The position numbers and the translations under genes are program-made. The notes below the pieces were generated by a model. It had not been told where the DNA came from, did no database searches, and saw only the letters and a program-made list of their open reading frames with translations. From the NCBI GenBank assembly GCA_965197415.1, contig OZ240207.1:372001-436000 (forward strand): DNA of 64,000 nucleotides. The letters run 5' to 3'. The stretch is from DAOUJI01 sp965197415. GTDB lineage: Bacteria; Chloroflexota; Dehalococcoidia; Lucifugimonadales; JAGWBF01. Every line of letters begins with the position of its first letter. Position 1 is the stretch's first letter. This document shows positions 1 to 7,974 of the stretch, in pieces.

Positions 1-1
1 C

Positions 2-1090
2 GACGCCTCCATGCACCCCGGAGCCGTGGCATATCCCGCCGCGTTCGCATGCGGCGACATGACGCCGGTGAGTGGCCGGGACCTCATCACCGCCGTTACG
101 GCTGGGTACGACCTGATGGTGCGGCTCGGCCACGCTTTGGACCCTCGCAAGCACTACGGCCGAGGCTTCCACCCCACGGGCACCTGCGGCACGTTTGGAG
201 CAGCGCTCATAGGCGCCCATCTCTACAAGCTGGACGCCCTTCACACAGCGTGGTCCATGGGAATAGCGGGCAGCCAGGCGGCGGGTTCCCATCAGTACTT
301 GGCTGACGGCGCTTGGACCAAGCGGATGCACCCCGGCTGGGCGGCCCACAACGGCGTGGTGGCGGCTACATTGGCCAAAGAGGGCTACACAGGCCCCATG
401 GAGATTATCGAGGGCAAGAGCGGGTTCCTCCACGCCTACTCCGACGACGTGGACCACAACGATGTTTCAGACGGCCTGGGGGACTGGTATTACATAGACA
501 AGACCAGTATCAAGCCCCATTCCTGCTGCCGCTACAACCAGGGGCCCATCGACTGCATACTGGAGCTGGTCGCTGACCATGGCCTGACGACCTCGGACGT
601 GGACAAGATAAGGGTGGGAATGTTGGAAGCCGGAATGGACATCGTGGCCAACCCGGTGGACTACAAGAAAAACCCCAAGACCCTGGTGGACGCCCAGTTC
701 TCCATGCCCTTCAGCGCCGCAGTGGCCTTAACCCACGGTAAGGTTTCCCTGAACGAATACACCCAGGAGATGCTGGACGATCCGGGAATAAAGGACTTGA
801 TGTCCCGCACCGAGTGTGTGGAAGACCCGGCGCTTGAGGTGGACTACCCCAGCAAGTGGCCCTCCTGGGTCGAGATAGACACCAAGGACGGGCGCACGGT
901 GCGTTCGGACGTGGAATACCCTAAGGGAGACCCGCAGAACCCTCTTAGTTGGGACGAGTTGAAGGACAAGTTCCGCACATTGACCCAGACGGTCATTTCT
1001 TCCGAGCGACAAGAGGAAATCATCAAGGTCGTCGAGTCCCTGGAAAGCGTGGAAGACATCCGCGTCTTGTCCAATCTGACCTCAGTGTAG
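2..1090 (+). CDS. MmgE/PrpD family protein, 5' truncated by the window edge
   Basis: The reading frame is open from the first bases, so the gene starts before the window; 362 residues are visible against about 450 in the family. MmgE/PrpD proteins include 2-methylcitrate dehydratase, cis-aconitate decarboxylase and many uncharacterised relatives acting on small carboxylic acids. Family-typical stretches here are FHPTGTCGTFGAA, the AGSQAAGS segment, and SIKPHSCCRYNQ followed by a C-terminal domain with QFSMPFSAAVAL. A class III CoA-transferase gene starts 7 bp after its stop, so the two are probably co-transcribed and act on one organic acid. The substrate cannot be told from sequence. Confidence 0.85.
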   Translation, partial: DASMHPGAVAYPAAFACGDMTPVSGRDLITAVTAGYDLMVRLGHALDPRKHYGRGFHPTGTCGTFGAALIGAHLYKLDALHTAWSMGIAGSQAAGSHQYLADGAWTKRMHPGWAAHNGVVAATLAKEGYTGPMEIIEGKSGFLHAYSDDVDHNDVSDGLGDWYYIDKTSIKPHSCCRYNQGPIDCILELVADHGLTTSDVDKIRVGMLEAGMDIVANPVDYKKNPKTLVDAQFSMPFSAAVALTHGKVSLNEYTQEMLDDPGIKDLMSRTECVEDPALEVDYPSKWPSWVEIDTKDGRTVRSDVEYPKGDPQNPLSWDELKDKFRTLTQTVISSERQEEIIKVVESLESVEDIRVLSNLTSV

Positions 1091-1096
1091 GCCTCT

Positions 1097-2317
1097 GTGT
1101 CGAAAGCGGGCGGTCCCCTAGACGGAATTCGGGTCCTGGACCTGTCCCAGGCCCTGGCTGGGCCTATGTCAACCAGGCTTCTGGCTGACCTGGGCGCTCA
1201 GGTGATAAAAGTGGAGCCGCCCAGGACTGGAGAGGCCTCCAGGGGTATGGGCACCACCTTCACCAATGGTGAGAGCCACTACTACATGACCTTCAACCGG
1301 AACAAGGACGGCCTCACCCTGGACCTGCGCTCCGAGCGCGGACGGGCTGTCTTCTACGATCTGGTGCGCATCTCCGACGTGGTGCTGGACAACTTCCGTC
1401 CGGGCGTCACAGAGCGTCTGGGAGTCGATTACGAGACAGTCCGCAAGATCAACCCGACTATCGTCTGCTGCTCCGTGTCCGGGTTCGGAAGAGACGGCCC
1501 TTATCGAGACCGGCCAGCTTTCGATTCGGTGGTGCAGGCCCTGTCGGGCGCCATGAGCGTGACGGGAGAGCCCGGCGGAGACCCGGCAGTGATGGGTTTC
1601 GCCGTAACGGACATCGGAGGCGGCTACGGAGCGGCGGTGGGCGTACTGTCGGCCCTGCTGGCCCGTGAACGCACCGGAGAGGGCCAACGCCTGGACCTCA
1701 GCCTGCTGGATATTCTATTGACCTTCCAAGGGCACTTGTCGGAGACGTACCTGGGCGGAGGGAGGGTGCCCACGGCGGGCGGGTCGGTCCAGTCAGCCAA
1801 CCTGCCCAACGGCGCCTTCAAGACCAGCGACGGGAAGTACGTGCAGATTCACTGCGCCACTCAGAAGTTCTACGAGGAGCTTGCCAGGCAGCTGGCCGTT
1901 CTGGTAGACGGGTGCCAACATCTCGTTGACGACGATAGATTCATCACTCTGGCTGGCAGGCAAAAGAACTGGCCGGAGCTTAAGTCGGCTTTAGAGAAAG
2001 CTTTTGTGACCAGGACTCAGCAGGAATGGATAGACCTGCTGGGCGACGTGGCGCCCATCGCTCCGGTGAATGACATCGCCGACGCCTTTGCCGACGCCCA
2101 GGTCGTCCACAGGAACATGCTGGTGGAGGCCGAGCACCCGGTGGTTGGGACCTACAGGATGCCAGGGAACCCCATCAAGTTCGTCGGACGCAATGACGGC
2201 GCGGAAGAGTTCCGGCCCGCCCCAACCCTCGGACAGCACAACCGGGAAGCGCTGACGGGGCTTCTGGGCTACTCTGAAGACGACGTAACCCAACTAGAGA
2301 CGGATGGCGTGATATAG
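1097..2317 (+). CDS. Class III (CaiB/BaiF family) CoA-transferase
   Basis: This 406-residue protein is full length for family III CoA-transferases, which move CoA between carboxylic acids through an aspartyl-CoA intermediate. The N-terminal VLDLSQALAGP motif (residues 13-23), the DNFRPGV segment (98-104) and RTGEGQ (192-197) are typical. The candidate catalytic aspartate is Asp172 in AVTDIGGG, 20 residues before RTGEGQ, so the enzyme looks active. The start is GTG, 6 bases after the upstream MmgE/PrpD stop, which makes translational coupling likely. The acid used is unknown; a partnership with the MmgE/PrpD enzyme is inferred. Confidence 0.9.
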   Translation: MSKAGGPLDGIRVLDLSQALAGPMSTRLLADLGAQVIKVEPPRTGEASRGMGTTFTNGESHYYMTFNRNKDGLTLDLRSERGRAVFYDLVRISDVVLDNFRPGVTERLGVDYETVRKINPTIVCCSVSGFGRDGPYRDRPAFDSVVQALSGAMSVTGEPGGDPAVMGFAVTDIGGGYGAAVGVLSALLARERTGEGQRLDLSLLDILLTFQGHLSETYLGGGRVPTAGGSVQSANLPNGAFKTSDGKYVQIHCATQKFYEELARQLAVLVDGCQHLVDDDRFITLAGRQKNWPELKSALEKAFVTRTQQEWIDLLGDVAPIAPVNDIADAFADAQVVHRNMLVEAEHPVVGTYRMPGNPIKFVGRNDGAEEFRPAPTLGQHNREALTGLLGYSEDDVTQLETDGVI

Positions 2318-2352
2318 CCTGAAACGCGCCCATACACAGCAGCGGAGGTGCC

Positions 2353-2556
2353 ATGCCTGTCTACGAGTATTACTGTGAGCCTTGCGACGTGAAGTTCGAC
2401 AAGATGCGGCCCATGTCCCAGAGGAACGAACTCATCGAGTGCCCCGACTGCGGGACTTCGACGGGAGAACGCCAGGTGGAGATGTTCGGGTTCAAGTACG
2501 AGGGTCACTACTACATGGGCAGCGCCAAAGAGCGCCACACCGAGTATCACGACTAG
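2353..2556 (+). CDS. FmdB-family zinc ribbon protein 1
   Basis: A 67-residue protein starting MPVYEYYCEPCDVKF, the hallmark of the FmdB regulatory / CxxC zinc-ribbon family. Two CxxC pairs (Cys8/Cys11 and Cys30/Cys33) can bind one zinc. An AGCGGAGG Shine-Dalgarno precedes the ATG. The C-terminal tail is short and charged. FmdB proteins often sit beside genes for small-molecule or C1 metabolism, and their molecular role is poorly known. It is followed 11 bp later by a second copy of the same fold. Confidence 0.88.
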   Translation: MPVYEYYCEPCDVKFDKMRPMSQRNELIECPDCGTSTGERQVEMFGFKYEGHYYMGSAKERHTEYHD

Positions 2557-2567
2557 GCGGGGAAATC

Positions 2568-2786
2568 ATGCCCATCTACGAATACGCTTGCGCTGACTGC
2601 GGCGCCAAGTTCGAGTCCATGCGGCCCGTATCCCGGATGGATGAGCCTGCTCCTTGCCCGACGTGCGGGGGCACTGGCGAACGCCAGCTGTCAGCGTTTG
2701 CGTTCAAGGACGGCCGCTACGGCGGTTTCTTTAAGGCCGGCAAACCCACGGTCCAACCCGGCTCCGACAAACCCGACGCGCCTTAG
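2568..2786 (+). CDS. FmdB-family zinc ribbon protein 2
   Basis: A 72-residue paralog of the preceding gene, beginning MPIYEYACADCGAKFES with Cys8/Cys11 and Cys30/Cys33 as the zinc-binding pairs. The ATG at 2568 has GGCGGGGAA as a weak ribosome site. The C-terminal half differs from copy 1: a glycine/phenylalanine patch (YGGFFKAG) and a Pro/Lys/Asp-rich tail. Tandem duplication with tail divergence suggests two related partners. Function is unassigned beyond zinc binding. Confidence 0.85.
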   Translation: MPIYEYACADCGAKFESMRPVSRMDEPAPCPTCGGTGERQLSAFAFKDGRYGGFFKAGKPTVQPGSDKPDAP

Positions 2787-2801
2787 CCGCACCTAACGGC
2801 C

Positions 2802-3149
2802 CTAGCCGTCCTTGGGCTGGTTCCCGGCGGCCGCCAGGCAAGCCATGCAAGAGCAGAGGCTTCTTAGCAGCTCGTAGGTGTAGAGTCCGGTGTAGTGGGT
2901 GTCGCTCCACAGGAACTCCACGGCGTAGGCGCCGATCATCATGTGGTCTACGGCCATAACGTTTTTGGACACGGAGTCCGGGTCCAGCAGGGGGCGTCCG
3001 GTCATTTCCTCGACGCAATGGGCGCAGGGACATGCGAGGCGGAGCAGCCGGTTGGGATAGACGCTCCTGTGGCCGTCGCTCCAATCGATGCGTATACCCT
3101 GACCCGCTTTGCCGCCCAGGTCTATGTTTTCAGGAGTAGGTGTGGGCAT
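2802..3149 (-). CDS. DUF971 / GBBH-like N-terminal domain protein
   Basis: A 115-residue protein of the DUF971 family, a stand-alone version of the small N-terminal domain of gamma-butyrobetaine hydroxylase. The family-typical pattern IDWSDGHRSVYPNRLLR is followed by CPCAHC, and a second cysteine pair CSCMAC lies near the C terminus; together they could form a metal site. Such proteins often occur near iron-sulfur or P-loop carrier genes, which is not the case here. It lies downstream of the PanE-type gene on the same strand and faces the FmdB pair tail to tail. Confidence 0.75.
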   Translation of the reverse strand: MPTPTPENIDLGGKAGQGIRIDWSDGHRSVYPNRLLRLACPCAHCVEEMTGRPLLDPDSVSKNVMAVDHMMIGAYAVEFLWSDTHYTGLYTYELLRSLCSCMACLAAAGNQPKDG

Positions 3150-3183
3150 AAGAAACCTCTGACAGCTTTGAAATATCTACTAT

Positions 3184-4170
3184 TCAGGATGCAGCGGCCC
3201 TGGATTCCCGGACTTGGGACAGCAGCTTGGCGCACGCGTAGACCGACTTGGTATAGGGCATGGGCAGGTCCAGCATCCCGCCCAACTCCACCACGGCTCC
3301 TACTAAGGCGCCGATCTCCATGGGGCGGCCCACTTCCAAGTCTTGGAGCATGGAAGTCTTGTGGGCACCCACTTTCTCGGCTCCGGCCATCCTCCGGTCG
3401 ATGGACACCGGCATCTTGACCCCAAGGGCCTCCGCCACTGCGTCGGCCTCCTGCATGACGCACCGGGCCAATTGGGACGCCTCCGGGTGAGTGGCCATCT
3501 CCTCCAGCGTTGCTCCGGTCAAGGCGCTGACGGGATTGAAGACTAGGTTCCCCAGCAGCTTTACCCATAGCTCGTTTCGGATGTCCTTGCGGACTCGGCA
3601 TTTGAACCCAGCCCCGCTGAATGCGGCCGCCAGATCCTGGACACGGGCGGTCTCGGCGCCGTCAGGCTCCCCCAACGTGAGCCTGTCTCCCTCGATGTGA
3701 CTGACCACGCCTGGTTCGGATACGACCGTGGCCGGGTAGACTATGCATCCAATAACGCGGCTTGGGTCTATGGACGCCGAAACGGCTCCGCCGGGGTCGA
3801 TGCTTTCCAGCCGCGTCCCATCCCACTCAGGCCCCATGCCGTAAAAATACCACCAGGGGATGCCGTTCTGGGTCGATACGATCGCCGTATCGGCGCCCAG
3901 CAATGGTTCCAGGATACGGGCCGCTTCCTTCAGGCCGTGGGCTTTCACCGTCAAGATTACATAATCGACGCAACCGATTTCTGTGGGGTCGCCCGTGGCG
4001 ATGGGATGGACGGTGAAGTCTTCGTCGGCGCCGGTCACCCTGACGCCGTTGGCCTGCATTGCGGCAAGGTGGGGTCCCCGGGCTATGAGGTGGACTTCCT
4101 GGCCAGCTCGGTGGAGCTTGGCCCCTATGTAAGCCCCGATGGCCCCGGCCCCTACTATGGCGAACTTCAT
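3184..4170 (-). CDS. Ketopantoate reductase-like (ApbA/PanE family) oxidoreductase
   Basis: The 328-residue protein has an N-terminal dinucleotide fold with GAGAIG at residues 7-12, the QNG motif (101-103) and the catalytic-type lysine Lys204 in LWVKLLGNLVFNP, with Asn208 and Ser215 where PanE places substrate ligands. PanE reduces 2-dehydropantoate to pantoate with NADPH for coenzyme A synthesis. Many 310-330 residue homologs in catabolic clusters are of uncertain substrate, so true PanE activity is not certain. It lies between an acyl-CoA-synthetase gene and the DUF971 gene in a leftward operon. Confidence 0.8.
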   Translation of the reverse strand: MKFAIVGAGAIGAYIGAKLHRAGQEVHLIARGPHLAAMQANGVRVTGADEDFTVHPIATGDPTEIGCVDYVILTVKAHGLKEAARILEPLLGADTAIVSTQNGIPWWYFYGMGPEWDGTRLESIDPGGAVSASIDPSRVIGCIVYPATVVSEPGVVSHIEGDRLTLGEPDGAETARVQDLAAAFSGAGFKCRVRKDIRNELWVKLLGNLVFNPVSALTGATLEEMATHPEASQLARCVMQEADAVAEALGVKMPVSIDRRMAGAEKVGAHKTSMLQDLEVGRPMEIGALVGAVVELGGMLDLPMPYTKSVYACAKLLSQVRESRAAAS

Positions 4171-4205
4171 GGCAAAGGCCCTGTGAGGAGTTCCGGCGTC
4201 ATTGG

Positions 4206-5723
4206 CTAGGCGCCGGCGGCTACGGCCTCAGCCACCAACCTTCTCTGGACTTTGCCCGTAGCGGTTCGGGGAATCTCCTGGACGATGTGTATGGTCCTGG
4301 GGCACTTGAAGGCCGCTAGATGCGCTCTGCAGTGGGAAACCAGCTCTGCCTGGGTGGCCTCTGTGCTGAGGACCACAGCCGCCGAGGGTTCCTCGCCGTG
4401 CACGTCGTGGGGAATGCCGAATGCCACGGCCTCGGCCACCGCCGGGTGAGTGAGCAGGACCTCGTCGATTTCGATGGGAGCGATCTTCTCACCGCTGCGG
4501 TTAATCAGTTCCTTAATGCGTCCCACCAACCTTAGATATCCGTCGGGGTCTATCACGCCCTCATCTCCGGTCCTGAACCAACCGTTGGTGAAGGAGGAGG
4601 CGTTGGCCTCGGGATTGTCCTCGTAGCCTCCAATGACGTTGGGACCCTGGATGACCACCTCGCCCTGAGACCCTTCGGTAAGCAGGCTGCCCTCCTCATC
4701 CATGATGGACACGGAAACGCCCGTTCCTCGGCCTACAGAGCCTGGAACGCGCTTTTCGTCAGGCAGCGGGTTGGAGGCCATCTGATGGGCGGCCTCGGTC
4801 ATCCCATAAGCCTCGAGGACTGGAGTCCCGAAATGGTCCTCCATCTCCAGCATGGTTGACGGGGACAGGGCCGAGCTGCAGGAACGGATGAACCGGAGGC
4901 CGCTCCCGCCAGCCGGAATCTCCGACCGAGACCGGGACTTGGCCCGGTTCAGCAGGGTCTGGTGCATGGAGGGCACTGCCGAATACCACGTGACCCCGTA
5001 GTCTTCGACCAGCTTCCAGAATCCCAGGGCGTTGAACCTGGGGGGAATCACTATAGTCCCGCCCGTGAAGAGGGTGGCGAGAGTAGACGCCACCAGACCA
5101 TGGACGTGAAACAGGGGCATGACGCACAGTGATACGTCTCCGGCTCCAAGCTGGTAGGTCTCGGCTACGTTGCTCACGGAGACGGTCAGGTTCCTGTGGG
5201 ACAGGGGGACACGTTTGGGACGGCTTGTAGTCCCGGAGGTGTGGAGCACCAAGGCTACGTCGTCAGGTTTCGGACGTATGCGGGAGGAGCGCCCTGGTTC
5301 AAGCTCTCTCAGACTGACCTTGCCCGCTTCGTCCGTCTCTATGGTCAGATGGACTGTGGACTCAGGGGCGGCCCGCCTTGCTTCCTCGCCGCCGTCAGCC
5401 GGGGTTATCAGAACGCGGGCTCCGGTGTCCTCCATGTAGAAGCGGAACTCGTCTTCTTTGTAGGCCGGGTTCAATGGAGCTGCGGTGGCGATTGATGAGA
5501 CCGCGAGGAAGGACACGATCGTTTCCAGCCGGTTGGGCAAGGCAATTGCTACGCGGTCACCCTTTCCCAGTCCGATGGAGTCCAGCTGCCCCGTCAGGCC
5601 ATACACTTGTTTCCTGAGGTCTGCATACGTGAGGGTTGGACCCTCGGGGACTGTAATCGCCGGAGAACTGGTCCTGCCCCTGTCCAGCAGGTCCACCAAC
5701 GTTGCCGCCGCTTCGTATGACAT
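4206..5723 (-). CDS. Acyl-CoA synthetase (AMP-forming), oxalyl-CoA-synthetase-like
   Basis: This 505-residue ANL-superfamily ligase activates a carboxylic acid to its CoA thioester with ATP. Motifs: TSGTTSRPK P-loop (162-170), YGMTE (306-310), TGDEG (385-389) and catalytic Lys491 in RTATGKVQRR. The N-terminal ATAAPLNPAY and the PLFHVHGLVAS segments resemble the plant AAE3 / yeast Pcs60 oxalyl-CoA synthetase branch, as recalled, so a short dicarboxylate such as oxalate is a plausible substrate (inference). The ATG has a strong AGGAGCG site. It lies downstream of purN and upstream of the PanE-type gene. Confidence 0.85.
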   Translation of the reverse strand: MSYEAAATLVDLLDRGRTSSPAITVPEGPTLTYADLRKQVYGLTGQLDSIGLGKGDRVAIALPNRLETIVSFLAVSSIATAAPLNPAYKEDEFRFYMEDTGARVLITPADGGEEARRAAPESTVHLTIETDEAGKVSLRELEPGRSSRIRPKPDDVALVLHTSGTTSRPKRVPLSHRNLTVSVSNVAETYQLGAGDVSLCVMPLFHVHGLVASTLATLFTGGTIVIPPRFNALGFWKLVEDYGVTWYSAVPSMHQTLLNRAKSRSRSEIPAGGSGLRFIRSCSSALSPSTMLEMEDHFGTPVLEAYGMTEAAHQMASNPLPDEKRVPGSVGRGTGVSVSIMDEEGSLLTEGSQGEVVIQGPNVIGGYEDNPEANASSFTNGWFRTGDEGVIDPDGYLRLVGRIKELINRSGEKIAPIEIDEVLLTHPAVAEAVAFGIPHDVHGEEPSAAVVLSTEATQAELVSHCRAHLAAFKCPRTIHIVQEIPRTATGKVQRRLVAEAVAAGA

Positions 5724-5780
5724 GATCGCTCCTCAAGGGACCGAAATCTAGGCCCAGAATATCCAGCGGTGTCGGCGGTG

Positions 5781-6425
5781 TCAACCGGAGTAAACGCCTG
5801 TCAGACAGTCGAGGTCGATGTCGCCTGACCGTATCCTGCCCAAAACCTCTGAGTAGAACCTGTGCTCTGTTTGCAAGACCCGGTGGGCAAGGGTGTCTGC
5901 GGTGTCGTCCTTGAACACAGGAGCCTGTACCTGGGCGACTATTGGCCCCTGATCGTATTCGTCGTCAACAAGGTGGACTGTGACGCCCGTTATGGAGTCG
6001 CCGGACTTTATAACGGACTCGTGGACCCTCATGCCGTACATTCCCCGGCCTCCATGTCTTGGAAGCAGGGCTGGGTGTATGTTCAGAATCCTCCTGCGAT
6101 AGGCGCCGAGAACGGCCGGGCCGAGTTTTCGCATGTATCCGGCCAGCGCCACCAGGGTCACACCGTGCTCTCTCAGAACATGGAGAATGGCCAGGTCCAG
6201 CTCTTCGGGGCCCGGGTGGGCGCTGCGGCTGAGGTGGAAAGCGGGAATCCCCTCCTTAGTGGCGCGCTCCAGGGTACGGGAGTCGGAGTTGTTGGAGATC
6301 ACGACGGCTACCTGGGCGTCCAGGGCGCCGGATTTAACGGTGTCGATAATGGCCTGCAAGTTGGATCCTCCGTGGGAGGACAGAACTCCCAGGCGCATCT
6401 CGTTAGGGGCGTTAAGTGAACTCAT
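5781..6425 (-). CDS. purN: Phosphoribosylglycinamide formyltransferase
   Basis: PurN transfers a formyl group from 10-formyl-THF to GAR in step three of purine synthesis. The 214-residue protein carries GGSNLQAI (19-26), NIHPALLP (115-122) with catalytic Asn115 and His117, and VDDEYDQGP with the conserved aspartate. Length fits the family (about 190-215). The second methionine (residue 10) is an alternative start, because the core fold begins there (MRLGVLSSHG). It is the first gene of a leftward group with the acyl-CoA synthetase, away from the main pur cluster at 24-31.6 kb. Confidence 0.93.
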   Translation of the reverse strand: MSSLNAPNEMRLGVLSSHGGSNLQAIIDTVKSGALDAQVAVVISNNSDSRTLERATKEGIPAFHLSRSAHPGPEELDLAILHVLREHGVTLVALAGYMRKLGPAVLGAYRRRILNIHPALLPRHGGRGMYGMRVHESVIKSGDSITGVTVHLVDDEYDQGPIVAQVQAPVFKDDTADTLAHRVLQTEHRFYSEVLGRIRSGDIDLDCLTGVYSG

Positions 6426-6540
6426 CAGGCGCAGCTTTCATCCGAGTGTCGTTGGATTGTTAGATGGCTTGTTAGCCCCTTTCGTGGTGAGCCAGTCGAA
6501 CCGCCCTTGGACGAGCTCAGGCTGAACGCAGGTAGTGCGT

Positions 6541-6572
6541 CCCTGGATTCCGGCCTCCGCCGGAATCCAGGG
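6541..6572. repeat. Perfect 13-bp inverted repeat (REP-like)
   Basis: Arms CCCTGGATTCCGG and CCGGAATCCAGGG are exact reverse complements around a 6-base loop CCTCCG. There is no T-tract, so it is unlikely to be a simple terminator. A related half-site CCTGGATTCCAG occurs about 140 bp downstream. This type of palindrome is commonly dispersed in bacterial genomes. Confidence 0.75.
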
Positions 6573-6591
6573 GACATGGCCCTGGCCTGCC

Positions 6592-6619
6592 GTAGGGGCG
6601 ACCGGCTGGTCGCTCCTAC
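6592..6619. repeat. Dispersed palindrome, copy A
   Basis: Arms GTAGGGGCGACC and GGTCGCTCCTAC flank GGCT, with one mismatch. It is the same element as the perfect 28-bp palindrome at 42825-42852, so the pair defines a dispersed repeat family. A degenerate fragment (GGTAGGGGCGGTCGCT) follows the dnaN stop near 9816. Confidence 0.8.
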
Positions 6620-6995
6620 CCAACGACAAACAACCAGTTGAAAGCCATCGGGAACTCCCTCGCTAGACACCCGGCAACCCTGGATTCCAGCCTGCGCTGG
6701 AGTGACGGGGACGGGCCCTCCTTGCCTCCGCTTCATATCAACTTTCCCGTACCAGACGGTAAGGGGTAGGCGCTGCCAGCCGGCATAGTAAAAACCCTGC
6801 CCATATTTCCCCGACTCGCGTTTACTAAACGGTCGGAGCGTCGTATTCTTGGGTTCCATTATATTACCCCCCAGGAGACGGGAGGGTGAAAAATAGGCCC
6901 TGAGTGCATTACATAATTACATTTATATTGGATGCAGTCAGGTAAACATAAGACAAGCAGTAGGGCCTCCAAGGTCGAGCTAAACGGATTACATA

Positions 6996-7490
6996 ATGGA
7001 TTACATTTTTACATTCCTATGGAGCATGGCTCCTGTTTGCGAGCTTCGCTGTGCGATACCGCTGGCCATGGAGTCTTACACTATTCCCCTTCTAGGGGTG
7101 CAGGGATACGACCTCCCCTGGTTCGCGGTACTGCCTATCGCTGTGATGGGGAACATTGTCCCAGGAATATTCTGGTTGCTGGCGCTGCCGAGGATAGGAC
7201 GGGTCCTGACCAGTTTCCGCAACCCCATAGGTTCTCTGCTGATGTGGCGGAGCCGAAAGCTCCGGGAGAGCCATTCCGAGAGGTTCGAGCGTTACGGTCC
7301 ACTGGCTCTTACGGCTCTTGTAGCGGTGCCGTTGCCGCTTACTGGCGTGTGGACCGGGTGCCTTGCGGCCTGGGCTTTCGACATGCCTTTCAGACGCGCT
7401 TTCCCCCCTATAGCGTTGGGCGCAATCGTCGCAGGAATTGTCGTAACTGGCCTTACAAGCGTTGGAATTGCGGTGTCCGACCTGCTATAA
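6996..7490 (+). CDS. Small multidrug-export-like membrane protein (COG2426 type)
   Basis: A 164-residue integral membrane protein with about four hydrophobic segments. It matches the putative small multidrug export family by ELRCAIPLAM near the N terminus (residues 16-25) and PLPLTGVWTG (about 112-121), the usual E-x-R-x-x-I-P and P-x-T-G-x-W-x-G signatures. Transport function is assumed from the family name and has little direct proof. The gene is monocistronic, in an A+T-rich setting; an ATTACATAAT motif overlaps its start region. Confidence 0.75.
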   Translation: MDYIFTFLWSMAPVCELRCAIPLAMESYTIPLLGVQGYDLPWFAVLPIAVMGNIVPGIFWLLALPRIGRVLTSFRNPIGSLLMWRSRKLRESHSERFERYGPLALTALVAVPLPLTGVWTGCLAAWAFDMPFRRAFPPIALGAIVAGIVVTGLTSVGIAVSDLL

Positions 7491-7553
7491 TCCGCTTGAA
7501 ATCAGGGTGTTCTATAAAAGTCTTAAATTAGTTTAAAAATATTTATGTAACTA

Positions 7554-7583
7554 TTGACGCCCTGTTACACACGGCGCTACTCT
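7554..7583 (+). promoter_or_regulatory. Candidate promoter for the small HTH gene
   Basis: TTGACG (7554-7559), an 18-bp spacer and TACTCT (7578-7583). The -10 is weak, but the -35 is near consensus and the upstream region is A+T-rich. Transcription would start about 40 bases before the ATG at 7629. Confidence 0.4.
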
Positions 7584-7628
7584 CTACATCAGGCGCCCAA
7601 ACTGCCCCCAAATAACAAGGAGGTTGAA

Positions 7629-7853
7629 ATGGCCCGGAAGACCAAGTTGATGTTAAGGGTTGAGGGGGACCACCAGAGACCTCTGGAAAAGCTGCTTCCT
7701 GAGATGGTGAATGAAAAAGGGCTTTCACTTACAGCTCAAGACCTGGGCGTAAGCAAGGCGACTCTCGGGTACTGGCTGCTCAAGCTGGGGATAAATGTAA
7801 GGCGAGTTGCGTTGGCCCCGGGCGAGACCCTGGAGGTGAAGCGCGTCAGTTGA
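7629..7853 (+). CDS. Small helix-turn-helix protein
   Basis: A 74-residue basic protein. Residues about 34-56 (LTAQDLGVSKATLGYWLLKLG) read as a helix-turn-helix: a DLGVSKATL turn with a following recognition helix. The ATG is preceded by AAGGAGGTTGAA, one of the strongest ribosome sites in the window, so high translation is expected. It is probably a DNA-binding regulator; its target is unknown. No partner gene overlaps it; the blue-copper lipoprotein lies 121 bp downstream. Confidence 0.65.
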   Translation: MARKTKLMLRVEGDHQRPLEKLLPEMVNEKGLSLTAQDLGVSKATLGYWLLKLGINVRRVALAPGETLEVKRVS

Positions 7854-7974
7854 CGTAGCCCGGCTCTCGGATTCAATGGTTTGACACCTTAAAATACGAC
7901 ACCTTAGAATCAATTGGGATCAAATTAACATGCGGCCCTCCGGGGCCAATTGTTTTGTATGCGAGGGAACGCCT

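Larger units (their letters stand above)
6426..6995. repeat. 570-bp non-coding gap with inverted-repeat elements
   Basis: No credible gene lies here. It holds a perfect 13-bp inverted repeat (6541-6572), a 12-bp arm repeat of the dispersed GGGGCGACC element (6592-6619), a CCTGGATTCCAG-type fragment near 6681, and an A+T-rich stretch (about 6890-6995) just ahead of the next gene. Open frames across it translate to the PAQAGIQ and FRRRPESR strings that come from such repeats, not from real proteins. Confidence 0.7.

Noticed and set aside
6425..6859. 144-codon open frame opposite the gap after purN
   Set aside because: Its translation contains PAQAGIQ and FRRRPESR strings that arise from dispersed inverted repeats; no family match and the frame covers two palindromes.
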